Shown here: in pieces, positions 34,188 through 43,591 of the stretch
Position numbering within the stretch: the stretch's first letter is position 1
How the letters are laid out: each line of letters begins with the position of its first letter
From: Staphylococcus agnetis
Lineage (GTDB): Bacteria > Bacillota > Bacilli > Staphylococcales > Staphylococcaceae
Direction: 5' to 3'
Assembly (NCBI RefSeq): GCF_002901865.1
Contig: NZ_PPQF01000042.1
Span: 1-64,000, forward strand
Length of the DNA: 64,000 nt
Translations under genes and position numbers: made by a program
The notes under the pieces: generated by a model
The model's input: the letters and a program-made list of their open reading frames with translations, nothing else
The model's database searches: none
What the model was told of the DNA's origin: nothing

Positions 34188-34225
34188 AAAAAAGCGCTCA
34201 ATAGCTACATTCGCTAAAGAACGCG
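34188..34225 (-). terminator. terminator of the 99-aa protein gene
   Basis: Minus strand GCGTTCTTTAGC and GCTATTGAGCGC arms around a short loop, followed by six T. It lies between the 34241 gene and the acetyltransferase gene downstream. Confidence 0.75.
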
Positions 34226-34240
34226 TTTAACACCTAAAAT

Positions 34241-34540
34241 CTATGCTCTTGAAATGTAACTAATGAGTTGAATTTTAACAGCTTTATCTTTAATACGCGC
34301 CATATCTTGACCTTTTGTCGTCGTAAAAATCGCATCTACAAAATCGTTTTTATGATTTAATCGATATGTAGCTGTATACGTTTCCCAGTCATGTTTAAAA
34401 TTTGGTTTTAACGCAATATATCGATTAATATCTCCTGTAGAATCTACTAATGTGTAACCTGTTATATTTTCGATTTCACGGCCAAGTTCAACTAATGACA
34501 TTTCACGACCTTCAATGAGATTAAATTCTTTTTCGTACAT
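34241..34540 (-). CDS. 99-aa soluble protein, unknown
   Basis: I do not recognise this protein. It is soluble, without signal or membrane segments, and contains DSTGDINRYIALKPNFKHDWETY and TTTKGQDMARIKDKAVK, suggesting a compact alpha/beta fold. A GAGGGA site lies eight bases before the ATG and a proper terminator follows, so it looks like a real monocistronic gene. Confidence 0.65.
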   Translation of the reverse strand: MYEKEFNLIEGREMSLVELGREIENITGYTLVDSTGDINRYIALKPNFKHDWETYTATYRLNHKNDFVDAIFTTTKGQDMARIKDKAVKIQLISYISRA

Positions 34541-34639
34541 AGTTCAGTCCCTCTTTTCTCTACAATCATATATGTAATTTTTTACCCTAAACCATCTGAG
34601 ACGAAACGCACCGCCCACTGTACAACTATTTAATATAAC

Positions 34640-35023
34640 TTATTCTTTCGTGGAGGTTTTCTTATCATTTGAATCTTGAACTGTTTTTTCTTTGTCTTTT
34701 ACTTTATCATGATGCGCATGTTCAGATGACTTTGATGCGTCTTCATTTGCTTGAGAAGATGGTTTGTCTTTGTGCTTTTCTTTGTCGTTAGTTTTATGCT
34801 TCTCTTTAGAAGATGATTCAGGTTTCTTAATATCTTCTTTTACTTGCTGAATTTGATCATCTAATTTTTTGCTTTGTTCTTTTAATTTTTTATTCTCATT
34901 CTCTAAACTTTTTTGTTCTTGTTCTAAGGATTTAATTTCATTTTGAAGTTTATCCTTCTCACTTTGCCCACAGCCTGATAAAAGGATGGCACTAGCTATC
35001 AATGCACCGAGTACTTTTTTCAT
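34640..35023 (-). CDS. lipoprotein with coiled coil and charged tail
   Basis: 127-aa exported lipoprotein. A type II signal peptide ends in lipobox LLSGC (Cys18). Residues about 25-65 form a heptad-like Glu/Lys coiled coil, and the remainder is a hydrophilic Lys/Glu/Ser/His-rich tail likely to extend into the wall. AAGATAAATG-type weak ribosome binding site. Function unknown; similar small lipoproteins occur in staphylococci. Confidence 0.8.
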   Translation of the reverse strand: MKKVLGALIASAILLSGCGQSEKDKLQNEIKSLEQEQKSLENENKKLKEQSKKLDDQIQQVKEDIKKPESSSKEKHKTNDKEKHKDKPSSQANEDASKSSEHAHHDKVKDKEKTVQDSNDKKTSTKE

Positions 35024-35088
35024 TTATCTTCTCTCCATCACTGAATTACTGTGTTCTATTTTATCATGGTTCTATCGTATACGCATCT

Positions 35089-35559
35089 TTAGTCACTATC
35101 CAGTGGCTTATGCATGATGACTTTTTGCACACGATAGCCTAATTTTTCATTTAATGACTGCATCGCTGTATTGGTAGCTAAAACTGTCCCTATCATATGA
35201 TGGGCTTTAAGTGTTCTAGCCCAATTTTCAACATATTGTTTAAGTTCCATTGCTATACCTTGTTGTCTATAGTCTGGATGGGTATATAAGGACTCAATCG
35301 TCACTGTTTTCGATGATTGATCATAATGAGCCCAAATATAGCTTACGACCAGTGTTTCTCTTAATACTACACGGATACACTCTTGTTCATATTGGAGACG
35401 ACGCAATATCATTTCTTCGTATAATGCACACATCATCGTAGTCACGCCTTTTTGAACTGTCGGGTCCCCTTGCAACATTTGCACATGTTTATGAGCGATG
35501 TCTTGAATGCACGCCACATCAGCGTGGGTTATGTTTTTGATTACAGTCTCCTTTCTCAT
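35089..35559 (-). CDS. GNAT family N-acetyltransferase
   Basis: 156-aa single-domain GNAT protein. The acetyl-CoA motif A is YTHPDYRQQGIAMELKQYVENWA, and motif B ends in NTAMQSLNEKLGYR. GAGG lies five bases upstream of the ATG. No context for substrate. Divergent from the DUF1129 gene. Confidence 0.85.
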   Translation of the reverse strand: MRKETVIKNITHADVACIQDIAHKHVQMLQGDPTVQKGVTTMMCALYEEMILRRLQYEQECIRVVLRETLVVSYIWAHYDQSSKTVTIESLYTHPDYRQQGIAMELKQYVENWARTLKAHHMIGTVLATNTAMQSLNEKLGYRVQKVIMHKPLDSD

Positions 35560-35645
35560 AATAACCTCACCTTAATTCATTTGTATTTTGCACGTAGTCA
35601 TACTATAATCAATTTAAATTATGCCATAATTTCAAGGAGGTGTGT

Positions 35646-36353
35646 ATGATGAAGTCTGTAGAACAACTCACGCGAGACAACAATGTTAAATCATTACGTT
35701 TAAATAATACCGATCGCCAAATTTTTGAAAGTTACATGACTTATGTTCGAGCTGATATGCGCGTGAATGCATATGAATCAGAAAAAGTGTTACAACACAT
35801 TTTGGATCATCTTTTGAAAGCAGAAGATAAAGGGACGCATGCTATGGATTTCTTTAATCATGACCCTAAAAAACATGCCATACACACCATTAAAACATTA
35901 CCGAATCATACTATTGTCAATATTTTTAGAACCATTCTTAAGCATTTAATATTATTACTTGGTGTTTTTTGTTTCTTAAAAGGTTTTATTGGTTTTTTCA
36001 TTAATGATACACGTCTTTATTTATATACATTTCCCATCACATTTGTCATAGGGGTCTTTGTATTGTTTTTATTTATATGGGCGTGCTATAAAATGGTACA
36101 ACTTCAAGCGTTTAGTTATTCTAGGTTCTCATGGTTTTTTGGTTATATCGTTATTATTGCGTTATTCATCATTTTATTTTTACTGTTTTTCTTTCCTCAA
36201 AACTTTTTACAATGGGGACCGTACATTAATATTGGCAATTGGACATTTATATTAATTTCTTTTGTAGTCATACCAATCGGATTATATATTAATGACCGTC
36301 AAGATAAAAAGAATAAAACAGAGACGGCATCTTGGCGTTATAAAGGGACTTAA
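35646..36353 (+). CDS. DUF1129-like membrane protein
   Basis: 235-aa protein with a soluble N-terminal helical region (about 1-90, containing RQIFESYMTYVRADMRVN and LLKAEDKGTHAMDFF) and four to five transmembrane helices. This arrangement fits the DUF1129 family; function unknown. Two adjacent ATG codons (35646, 35649) follow AAGGAGG; either is possible. Terminated by the hairpin at 36386-36432. Confidence 0.75.
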   Translation: MMKSVEQLTRDNNVKSLRLNNTDRQIFESYMTYVRADMRVNAYESEKVLQHILDHLLKAEDKGTHAMDFFNHDPKKHAIHTIKTLPNHTIVNIFRTILKHLILLLGVFCFLKGFIGFFINDTRLYLYTFPITFVIGVFVLFLFIWACYKMVQLQAFSYSRFSWFFGYIVIIALFIILFLLFFFPQNFLQWGPYINIGNWTFILISFVVIPIGLYINDRQDKKNKTETASWRYKGT

Positions 36354-36385
36354 TTCTTCCTTTTTTTCTAAACATATTCAATATA

Positions 36386-36432
36386 AAAATAGCCTTCAAA
36401 ATTCATGTTTCGATGAACTTTGAAGGCTATTT
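36386..36432. terminator. bidirectional terminator of the AATTCATG hairpin family
   Basis: Arms AAAATAGCCTTCAAA (36386-36400) and TTTGAAGGCTATTT (36419-36432), loop region with TTCATG...GATGAA that extends pairing. T-rich on both strands. Nearly identical to the hairpin at 20893. Confidence 0.8.
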
Positions 36433-36503
36433 AACTTTAACTGTTCTACAGCACATATCATGATGTGCCCTGAATCTGCTATTATTTATCATATTGATGC
36501 GTC

Positions 36504-36995
36504 TTACGTATTGATGAATAACGCATCAATGAAAAACCATAGAATCATTATCAACATCACAATTCCTTGCATGAATGCACTTGAAAAAAATGCGACTAGG
36601 GAGCCAAAACTCGCTTTTAGCGCCTTATCAACCGCTCGTTGTTCCATCATTTCAATTACAAATACTAAGATAAATGGCACAATTAAAATTCCAAAAGGAG
36701 GTAACACAAAAGAGCCAACGATGACACCTATTAAAGCAGCCCACTCTCCTTTTTTACTACCTCCGAAACGATTGACAAAATAACGATTCATTAATAAGTC
36801 AGAAATAAAAATAAATAAAGTTAGGCCCACCATTGCACTCCAAAAAACCCATGATAGTGTGTGTTGGTGAATGCCAAACTGATAAATTAAAAACCCGATC
36901 CACAAAAAGAGGACACCTGGAATAATCGGCTTGATTATACTGAATAATGCAACTGCAAAACATATTACAATCAATAACCAAAATAGTATTGTCAT
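36504..36995 (-). CDS. DUF456 family membrane protein
   Basis: 163-aa protein with five to six helices and Gly-rich loops. GVLFLWIGFLIYQFG near the start and GGSKKGEWAALIGVIVGSF in the middle are typical of DUF456. Function unknown. The start at 36995 has AAAGGGATGAT upstream; a longer in-frame extension reads into the preceding MFS gene and is rejected. It begins 17 bases after that gene and is co-transcribed. Confidence 0.82.
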   Translation of the reverse strand: MTILFWLLIVICFAVALFSIIKPIIPGVLFLWIGFLIYQFGIHQHTLSWVFWSAMVGLTLFIFISDLLMNRYFVNRFGGSKKGEWAALIGVIVGSFVLPPFGILIVPFILVFVIEMMEQRAVDKALKASFGSLVAFFSSAFMQGIVMLIMILWFFIDALFINT

Positions 36996-37012
36996 TGCTA
37001 CATCATCCCTTT

Positions 37013-38215
37013 CTATTGTGCGTGTGGTTGGACATTCGTTTTTGTTAATAATATTAATAGAAAACCAAGTGCAAGTGACAATGCTGAAACATAAAATACA
37101 TTGCCAAGTCCAACCCACTGACTCATCGCACCGCCTAATAAATTACCTAATAGTTGTCCTACTACCATTGCATTTGCAAATAAAGTAGACGCATAACCTG
37201 GAAATTGCGGTAAAATATCCTGGAAATAGCTGATCCCAATTCCTAACAACACAGCTAAAAAAGCTGCTAAAAAGACTTGCCCTACTAACATCATCGTAAC
37301 GCTGTTGAAAATACCAATACTTCCAAAAAAGAGCGTACCGCATACTGCGGCAATTGCAAGCAATGTTCTCGTTTCAATTTTGCTTGCTACCATTCCTAAA
37401 ATAATCATAAAAGGCACTTCAAGACCTGCACATAAACTGGCTAAATGACCTACATACTTTTCATCTTCATGAAGATATTGTGTCACAAATAAAGGCATAT
37501 TTAATGTATACATCCATTGGCCAATATGCAGCAAGATAAACGCTAAAAACGGAATAATTAAATATGTGTGTTTTAACATTGAAGGCGCATTTTGTTCTAA
37601 TGTGTGACTACCTCGAATAGGTTGTTTCACTTTCGTCTCTTTGAAGAAAAAGATTTGTAAAATTAATGTTAGTACGATAATTGCTACCGTACCTCCAAAC
37701 AATCCATCATATCCCCAGGATTGATTTAAAAGATTTCCTACTAAAGGACCGAATAAAAATCCGAATGAAAACATCGACCTTAACACTGAATTTGCAAATA
37801 CTGCACGACTACTAGATGTGGATTGATTAATAGATTCTCTTGCCGAGGCATAAAGTTGTGGCATAGCTGGTGCAAATAACCCTTGAAAAATAGCATATAA
37901 AATGATGAATAATAAAATATTATCTACAAAAAATGGCAATGCAAAACTCATTGCTCCCATGAATAATGCACAAATGATAATGACTTTTCTATTGATCGCA
38001 TGTGTGTCAGAGAAACGTGCCACTATGGTATTCATTGAAAATTGACAAATCGCTGCAAGTGCGAGCAATAAGCCAAATTGGTTCGTGGTCATCCCAAGTT
38101 TATTTGTTGCGAATAATACAAAAAAGGGTACCGTTACGGCGATTCCCATTCCAATTAACATCATATTCGCAACAAAAAGTTTATAGTTTTTGATTTGAAG
38201 TAATTCTCGAAACAT
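37013..38215 (-). CDS. MFS transporter, sugar efflux (SetA/SotB-like)
   Basis: 400-aa permease with 12 helices. The N-terminal VPFFVLFATNKLGM and loop 2-3 ARFSDTHAINRK match motif A positions of the SET/sugar efflux subgroup. Substrate unknown; sugar or drug export is inferred from family. AGGAGGCGCAC precedes the ATG. Downstream of a LysR gene and upstream of DUF456 on the same strand, with 13- and 17-base gaps, so the LysR protein is a candidate regulator. Confidence 0.8.
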   Translation of the reverse strand: MFRELLQIKNYKLFVANMMLIGMGIAVTVPFFVLFATNKLGMTTNQFGLLLALAAICQFSMNTIVARFSDTHAINRKVIIICALFMGAMSFALPFFVDNILLFIILYAIFQGLFAPAMPQLYASARESINQSTSSSRAVFANSVLRSMFSFGFLFGPLVGNLLNQSWGYDGLFGGTVAIIVLTLILQIFFFKETKVKQPIRGSHTLEQNAPSMLKHTYLIIPFLAFILLHIGQWMYTLNMPLFVTQYLHEDEKYVGHLASLCAGLEVPFMIILGMVASKIETRTLLAIAAVCGTLFFGSIGIFNSVTMMLVGQVFLAAFLAVLLGIGISYFQDILPQFPGYASTLFANAMVVGQLLGNLLGGAMSQWVGLGNVFYVSALSLALGFLLILLTKTNVQPHAQ

Positions 38216-38228
38216 GTGCGCCTCCTTT

Positions 38229-39098
38229 TTAAATTGTTGATGACGCTGCTACTTGATCTTTTAAAATATTGATGAATGAACTCACTTGAGGCAGTTGTAA
38301 CATACTGACATCATAGCTTAAATACGTAGAGCGAATGAGCGACTCTTCTTCTATATCCACTTTCACAAGTTCAAACTCATTTTCGTCTAAGTCTTTAACC
38401 ATAATTTCTGGTAAAATCGTTACCCCTACGCCGCTTAATAATAACGCTTTACATGTCGCCACTTGGTCTACTTTAATACGCGCATGATAATCTTGAGACA
38501 TGTGATGGTGATACCACGTTTTAATTTGATTGATGTACACGGGATCTGCTTGGAATTCAATAAAAGGTAATTTTTGAAGTTCAGATGCTTTACTTTTAGG
38601 ATAAATAAAATAATGTTGATCATCCATTAAATGGTCATTATGAAGATTGAGTAGCTGATTTCCTCTCACAATCATAATATGGTAATCGTTATGGTGTGCT
38701 TTAATGTGCTCACTTGACCCTACTTGAAGTTGGATTTCAACATTCGGGAATTCGTTCGTATAACGTGACAACACTTCGGGTAATACCGTCTGACCCACTA
38801 ATGAGGAACACCCAATAGATAACGTACCACTCACTGAGCCGATATGCGCTTTAATTTTATCTTGAAAAAGACGTTCCCGTTTTAGCATCGTTTTAGCATG
38901 CTCTATAACCATAGCGCCTTCGATTGTAGTAATCAGCTGTTTTTTGGTACGAATAAATATTTCAACACCAAAGTGACGCTCAATGGATTTGAGACGTTGT
39001 GTCACCGCAGGCTGTGAAATATATAAGCGCTCTGCAGCTTTTCTTAACGTGCGCGTTTCATCTAAAGTAATCAATAATCGATAATCATCAATTTTCAT
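38229..39098 (-). CDS. LysR family transcriptional regulator
   Basis: 289-aa regulator: an N-terminal winged helix (about 1-60, TRTLRKAAERLYISQPAVTQRLKSIE) and a substrate-binding domain (about 90-285, with LSIGCSSLVGQTVLPEVL). The ATG at 39098, with AGGAGGGTGA upstream, starts the family-standard KIDDYRLL sequence; the frame stays open about 66 codons further but that part lacks a ribosome site. First gene of a LysR-MFS-DUF456 group. CysL/YwfK-like specificity cannot be decided. Confidence 0.88.
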   Translation of the reverse strand: MKIDDYRLLITLDETRTLRKAAERLYISQPAVTQRLKSIERHFGVEIFIRTKKQLITTIEGAMVIEHAKTMLKRERLFQDKIKAHIGSVSGTLSIGCSSLVGQTVLPEVLSRYTNEFPNVEIQLQVGSSEHIKAHHNDYHIMIVRGNQLLNLHNDHLMDDQHYFIYPKSKASELQKLPFIEFQADPVYINQIKTWYHHHMSQDYHARIKVDQVATCKALLLSGVGVTILPEIMVKDLDENEFELVKVDIEEESLIRSTYLSYDVSMLQLPQVSSFINILKDQVAASSTI

Positions 39099-39201
39099 AT
39101 TCACCCTCCTGTAAAAATAAAAAGAAACACTAGACATCACATGTCCAGTGTGCAGAAATATCCTCACAACTTCATGTCTAATTACGATGTTGCTGTGACG
39201 T

Positions 39202-39765
39202 TTATAGCTGCGTACTTCTTTCTGTTTTATGGTATTTATGATTGATTTTTTTATAACAATACATTGCTTTATCATGAATACTCTCGAAATCTTCATCGAT
39301 TTGAATCATCAATTGATGTGCAATTACGTAGGCTTCGTGGTATTGTTTTCTGGTAATTTGCTTTGATTTTAATGCGCGTTCCAAATCATCTTGATCTACG
39401 AGTTCGTATTTTCCATCAGGTAATACAAGTACATCCAAACATAAATCTACTGTACGCGCTTTACCCTTTTGCGTAATATTTTTTAAATTAATGTCAAAGT
39501 AATATTGTAAAGGCTCCCCTTTATCGTTAAACATAACGGTCATACTATAACGTTTCTTTTCCGGCAAAATTTGTAGCCACTGAAAATGATCATTTGCCAC
39601 AATCATTCGTTTACCAACAACGGTCACCTCCAAAGGCTCTTTCACCTTGTTCATCGTTATCAAACCGATAATTCCTTTAAACTTATTGTTATTTACTTTG
39701 ACTTCGATATAATCCCGATCTATGAGGCGACGCCAGTGACGTTTATCAATATACTTTACTTTCAC
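39202..39765 (-). CDS. DUF402 family protein (FomD/Ntdp-like)
   Basis: 187-aa protein related to the DUF402 nucleoside tri/diphosphatases such as staphylococcal Ntdp. The region DVLVLPDGKYELVDQDDLERAL and the Asp-rich DLCLDV correspond to metal-ligand motifs. GTG at 39765 is the preferred start because AAGGGAG is nine bases upstream; an ATG eight codons earlier would place that site inside the gene. Enzyme activity is inferred from the family only. Confidence 0.75.
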   Translation of the reverse strand: MKVKYIDKRHWRRLIDRDYIEVKVNNNKFKGIIGLITMNKVKEPLEVTVVGKRMIVANDHFQWLQILPEKKRYSMTVMFNDKGEPLQYYFDINLKNITQKGKARTVDLCLDVLVLPDGKYELVDQDDLERALKSKQITRKQYHEAYVIAHQLMIQIDEDFESIHDKAMYCYKKINHKYHKTERSTQL

Positions 39766-40019
39766 AGTCACCAACTCCCTTTTGTTCATTATATATAAAC
39801 TTTTATATGATGTCACTAAAGAAAGACAAGATGGAGACAGTTCTATATGAAAATAGTATTTATGTTAATTGCAACGAAAGTCTTTTTTCAAATTTAAAGT
39901 TTGTTTAAAATAATCCTCACCTCTACTCATCTCACTCATATAATTAAGGGATGATGACACTTACAAACGTCAAGGGTCTTAATGGTATCGTATGCATCTT
40001 AAATTTATGTTTTCATTAT

Positions 40020-40056
40020 AAAAACAGAGGTGAAACATCGCGTTCCACCTCCTAAT
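40020..40056 (-). terminator. terminator after yebC
   Basis: Minus strand GAGGTG...CACCTC stem with extended pairing, then TGTTTTTA. It lies ten bases after the yebC stop. The gap 39766-40019, upstream of the DUF402 gene, shows AT-rich DNA without a gene. Confidence 0.75.
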
Positions 40057-40066
40057 ACACTTACTT

Positions 40067-40780
40067 TTATAATTCGACGTTATGGAAAACATGTTGGACG
40101 TCTTCCAAATCTTCTAAAACATCTATAAGCTTTTCAAACGTTTCTTGGTCCTCTGCAGAAAGTTGTACTTCTGTTTGAGGCAACATTTCGAATTCAGCCA
40201 CTTCGAATGCTTCTACACCCATTTCTTTTAACGCTTGTTGTACAATGCTAAATTGATCCGGCTCAGCATAAACAATCGTTAAGCCTCCTTCTTCAATCAC
40301 ATCACGCACATCTACATCTGCTTCCATTAAATTTTCTAAAACAGTATCTGCATCAAATCCTTCAAAGGCAAACGTTGCTGTATGGTCGAACATGTAGGCT
40401 ACAGATCCTGATACACCCATATTGCCACCATTTTTACCGAATGCTGCACGCACGTCTGATGCTGTACGATTTACATTATTTGTTAACGCATCAACAATGA
40501 CCATAGATCCGCTTGGTCCAAATCCTTCGTAACGTAACGCATCAAAGTTTTCATCGCCACCACCTTTAGCTTTATCAATGGCACGATCTATAATATGGTT
40601 GGGTACTGAATACGTTTTTGCACGCTCAAGCACAAGTTTTAAAGCTTGGTTTGATTCAGGATCTGGTTCACCAGATTTCGCTGCAACGTAGATTTCCTTA
40701 CCAAACTTTGCATAAATACGGCTTGTATTTTTATCTTTTTGTGCCTTTTTTTCTTTAATGTTGTTCCATTTACGTCCCAT
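40067..40780 (-). CDS. YebC/PmpR family regulatory or translation factor
   Basis: 237-aa three-domain protein of the YebC family, starting [16 protein letters not shown] and with the [20 protein letters not shown] motif. Members were described as DNA-binding regulators; recent work assigns YebC-type proteins to relief of ribosome stalling at proline stretches. The length fits the YeeN/YebC-II subgroup common in Bacillota. Monocistronic. Confidence 0.9.
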   Translation of the reverse strand: MGRKWNNIKEKKAQKDKNTSRIYAKFGKEIYVAAKSGEPDPESNQALKLVLERAKTYSVPNHIIDRAIDKAKGGGDENFDALRYEGFGPSGSMVIVDALTNNVNRTASDVRAAFGKNGGNMGVSGSVAYMFDHTATFAFEGFDADTVLENLMEADVDVRDVIEEGGLTIVYAEPDQFSIVQQALKEMGVEAFEVAEFEMLPQTEVQLSAEDQETFEKLIDVLEDLEDVQHVFHNVEL

Positions 40781-40859
40781 ATTTCCATCTCACTTTCAGT
40801 TGCTAATGAATACTTTTTATTATACCGCTTTTATTTTAATATTATCAACTCACGTTATA

Positions 40860-41852
40860 TTAAGATGAAAAGAAAATGTGACGCGTTACGTCATCCACAT
40901 ATTTGGTGTGACTGCTTCCATAGATTAATAAACGACCATCTTGGAAAAACGTCATTGTATAGTGTTTATATTTCAAACGTTTAACATAGGCGTTTTGGTG
41001 AAGTATCAAGACTTCTTGTGCAAGTGGTCGCTGAAAATCTTGGGGTGTCAAGCGGATTTGAATAACACCTCCACAAAAAGTCTCAGTATGTTGCTGCTTA
41101 TATGTCAGTCTTTGGTAATGATGTTTTTGACAGACATCGCAAGCCGCTTCTTTTAATTCAGTGATTTCTATTGATTTAAATGTGTTTTTATAAATATCGA
41201 AAGCTTTCATTTCAAATGAAAATTGTCCGTGCATCACATAGTGAAATACTTCTGCAACGACGAGACTACTCGCAATATGAACAGCAGGGGGTAAAACACC
41301 ATACTGCGCACAACTTTCCATTGTCTCGGGTACATCCGGCATGAGACAGTTCAAACATGGCCCATCCTTACCTATTGGAAAAACACTAACTTGACTTCCT
41401 ACGACTGCACTATAAATATACGGGATATCTAACTTATGACACACCTCGTTAAGCAAATATCTTGGCTCATATCGATCTAGTCCATCTAAAATTAAATCAG
41501 GTTGATATTGAAGGAAAAGTGTTTCTGCATTATTTGACGTTAACTCTTTATTTAACGCGTTGATTTCAACATGACTGTTCATCGCATTAAGCCGCTCTTT
41601 TAACGCATACACTTTTGGGCGCAGCTGATTGGCGTCTATTTCTAAGTAACCACTTTGCCGATGTAAATTCGACATACTCACAATATCTTTATCTAATATC
41701 GTTAACTTTCCTACGCCACTTCTCACAAGTTGTTCAGCGATACCGCTCCCCAGTGCACCTACGCCTACAATAAATGCATGCAATTGCGCTAGTTTTTGTT
41801 GGCCTTGTTGTCCAAATGCGTGGAATTTTTCTTGTCTATCATAGCGTGACAT
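40860..41852 (-). CDS. thiF: ThiF-type adenylyltransferase
   Basis: 330-aa E1-like enzyme that adenylates the C-terminal Gly of ThiS before sulphur transfer. Nucleotide-binding GVGALGSG is at residues about 31-38, LHRQSGY and DGLDRYEPR follow, and zinc cysteine pairs occur as CLNC and CDVC. Adjacent to thiS and thiG, so ThiF rather than MoeB. Its ATG overlaps the thiG stop (TAATG). Last gene of the TPP-controlled operon. Confidence 0.92.
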   Translation of the reverse strand: MSRYDRQEKFHAFGQQGQQKLAQLHAFIVGVGALGSGIAEQLVRSGVGKLTILDKDIVSMSNLHRQSGYLEIDANQLRPKVYALKERLNAMNSHVEINALNKELTSNNAETLFLQYQPDLILDGLDRYEPRYLLNEVCHKLDIPYIYSAVVGSQVSVFPIGKDGPCLNCLMPDVPETMESCAQYGVLPPAVHIASSLVVAEVFHYVMHGQFSFEMKAFDIYKNTFKSIEITELKEAACDVCQKHHYQRLTYKQQHTETFCGGVIQIRLTPQDFQRPLAQEVLILHQNAYVKRLKYKHYTMTFFQDGRLLIYGSSHTKYVDDVTRHIFFSS

Positions 41853-42619
41853 TAAAGAAATCCAAGTCCTTCTGATGGACTAGATTGGACGGCATTATAC
41901 CGAACCGGAATGCGACCCGCTTCATAACTGAGACGTCCCGCTTCAATCCCTTTTTTCATTGCACGCGCCATTTTCACCGGATCTTTAGCACCAGAAATTG
42001 CCGAGTTTAATAGTATTGCATCCGCGCCTAACTCCATAGCTTCCGCACAATCTTTTGCAGAGCCTATACCAGCATCAACAATAACTGGAATCTTACTATT
42101 TTCAATGATAAAACGTAAATTTAAAGGGTTGCTCAATCCTCTCCCCGTTCCAATCGGGGATGCTAACGGCATGACCGCATGGACGCCTAATTCCTCTAAT
42201 CGACGAGCTAAGACGACATCATCTGAAATATAAGGACATACGATATAACCTTTTTCTAGCAATTGTTCACACGCGCGATACGTCTCAAAAGGATCTGGTA
42301 GTAGTGTATGATCATCGCCAATCACTTCTACTTTAATCATGTCACACACGCTAGCTTCATGAGCAATTTCCGCAATGCGCACAGCTTCTTCAGCTGTTTT
42401 AGCACCCGCAGTATTAGGGAAAGTAATAAACTTTTCTAAATTCACATCCGCTAATGGACTGGGCAATGCCTTGTCATATAAATTCATACGGCGTACTGCA
42501 AAAGTTAAAACATTTGTTTCTGATGCTTCAATAGCTTGTTTTTGAATATCTGCACTTTCAAACTTTCCTGTTCCTAAAAATAACCTTGAATCAAATGAAA
42601 AATGTGCAATCTGAAACAT
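41852..42619 (-). CDS. thiG: thiazole synthase ThiG
   Basis: 255-aa TIM-barrel enzyme that builds the thiazole phosphate from deoxyxylulose-5-phosphate, dehydroglycine and ThiS thiocarboxylate. The Schiff-base Lys lies in [11 protein letters not shown], and phosphate-binding loops [15 protein letters not shown] and AILLNSAI are intact. Normal length. One base separates it from thiS. Dehydroglycine would need ThiO or ThiH, neither of which is in the operon. Confidence 0.95.
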   Translation of the reverse strand: MFQIAHFSFDSRLFLGTGKFESADIQKQAIEASETNVLTFAVRRMNLYDKALPSPLADVNLEKFITFPNTAGAKTAEEAVRIAEIAHEASVCDMIKVEVIGDDHTLLPDPFETYRACEQLLEKGYIVCPYISDDVVLARRLEELGVHAVMPLASPIGTGRGLSNPLNLRFIIENSKIPVIVDAGIGSAKDCAEAMELGADAILLNSAISGAKDPVKMARAMKKGIEAGRLSYEAGRIPVRYNAVQSSPSEGLGFL

Positions 42620-42620
42620 A

Positions 42621-42821
42621 TTATCCGCCTCCTACAAATTCTAAAATTTCAATTCGATCACATTCTGATAACGTATATTGTGGCCATACCGACCTTTTTA
42701 CAACGTGACCATTTATTTCAATTGCCATACGTTTGCTTTCAATATCAAAACATTGAAGCATTTGTGTAATTGTCGTACCTTTTTTGAAATCATGTGTATC
42801 TCCATTGACCTTTACTTTCAT
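42621..42821 (-). CDS. thiS: sulfur carrier protein ThiS
   Basis: 66-aa ubiquitin-like protein ending in VGGG, the Gly-Gly tail that becomes the thiocarboxylate. It starts [12 protein letters not shown]. The ATG at 42821 overlaps the tenI stop (ATGA), with GGAGGGGG upstream. An extension of eight codons has no ribosome site. Confidence 0.92.
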   Translation of the reverse strand: MKVKVNGDTHDFKKGTTITQMLQCFDIESKRMAIEINGHVVKRSVWPQYTLSECDRIEILEFVGGG

Positions 42822-43402
42822 AACTGTCCCCCTCCTTTCATCCATATAGACCTAACTTGCTTAACGTGAGACACTTTTTGATTAAAAGCCCCGCGAATCA
42901 TCGCGATGCCTATAAATTGATGTGAAACGTTGGCAATAGTAGTTGCATTTATTCCTCCTACAGCCACTAGAGGTAATGATTGCGCTAATACGTGTCGAAC
43001 CTCAGCTTTCGTTCTTGGCCTTAGACCATGTTTAGATTCGGTTTGAAACAGATGCCCATACAATCCCCATATTGCCCCTTTATCTAACGCATAACGTATC
43101 GCTTTAGGTGAATGCACAGACATACTCACTTGCCATGCTTTAGTGTTAAAATGTGCAGGAATGTCGTACTCACGAAAATGAATGCGCTTAATATCGAATT
43201 CCTGCGCCAAAGCTACACGTGTGTGAATAATGAGTTTGTGTTTTGGGAATCCTTGATTAAGTAGCATCTGTATCCATAATTTGAGTGCAGGATCTGACAT
43301 CGGAGTGCGCAGAATGACACCATCAATGAACGAAGCTCTATGTAGTAAACATTGTTGATGTTGTTCATTTAATATTTCAAAAGGCGTAATTACGATGAGC
43401 AT
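42818..43402 (-). CDS. tenI: TenI-like thiazole tautomerase (thiamine phosphate synthase superfamily)
   Basis: 194-aa TIM-barrel protein of the ThiE/TenI superfamily. PLVAVGGINATTI and IGIAMIRGAF are phosphate-binding loops, and HGLRPRTKAEV occupies the active-site loop. The position at the head of thiSGF matches Bacillus tenI, whose product aromatises the thiazole; a ThiE role is less likely because the pyrimidine-pyrophosphate motifs are weak. ATG at 43402 is taken because GAGGAGG is seven bases upstream. It starts right after the riboswitch terminator. Confidence 0.8.
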   Translation of the reverse strand: MLIVITPFEILNEQHQQCLLHRASFIDGVILRTPMSDPALKLWIQMLLNQGFPKHKLIIHTRVALAQEFDIKRIHFREYDIPAHFNTKAWQVSMSVHSPKAIRYALDKGAIWGLYGHLFQTESKHGLRPRTKAEVRHVLAQSLPLVAVGGINATTIANVSHQFIGIAMIRGAFNQKVSHVKQVRSIWMKGGGQL

Positions 43403-43416
43403 CACGTCACCTCCTC

Positions 43417-43455
43417 AAAAAAAAAAATACTACTTTTCTAAACATAGAAAAGTAG
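43417..43455 (-). terminator. TPP riboswitch expression-platform terminator
   Basis: Minus strand CTACTTTTCTA (43455-43445) pairs with TAGAAAAGTAG (43440-43430), then TA and eleven T. It lies between the TPP aptamer and the tenI ribosome binding site, so ligand-dependent premature termination is the likely mechanism. Confidence 0.9.
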
Positions 43456-43476
43456 CATGCAAATCAAAAAACGTAT

Positions 43477-43571
43477 GCCACTTTCCTACGCCAGCATTAT
43501 CTGGATCAGGTCAAGGAATTTTAAAATCACTATTTTAATCTCAGCCGTTAATTGACGGCACTTCCAGTGGT
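43477..43571 (-). ncRNA. TPP riboswitch (THI element)
   Basis: Minus strand aptamer closed by CCACT/AGTGG. It contains the invariant CTGAGA (43544-43539) and GACCTGATC (43512-43504), followed by AGATAATGCTGGCGTAGGAA-type sequence typical of the pyrophosphate-sensing arm. It precedes tenI-thiS-thiG-thiF and the terminator at 43417-43455. Thiamine pyrophosphate should switch the operon off. Confidence 0.96.
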
Positions 43572-43591
43572 AACTTTAACTATTCAATTTT

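Noticed and set aside
39099-39296. 66-codon N-terminal extension of the LysR protein
   Set aside because: The family start with KIDDYRLL and an AGGAGGGTGA ribosome site mark 39098 as the start; the extension has no such signals.
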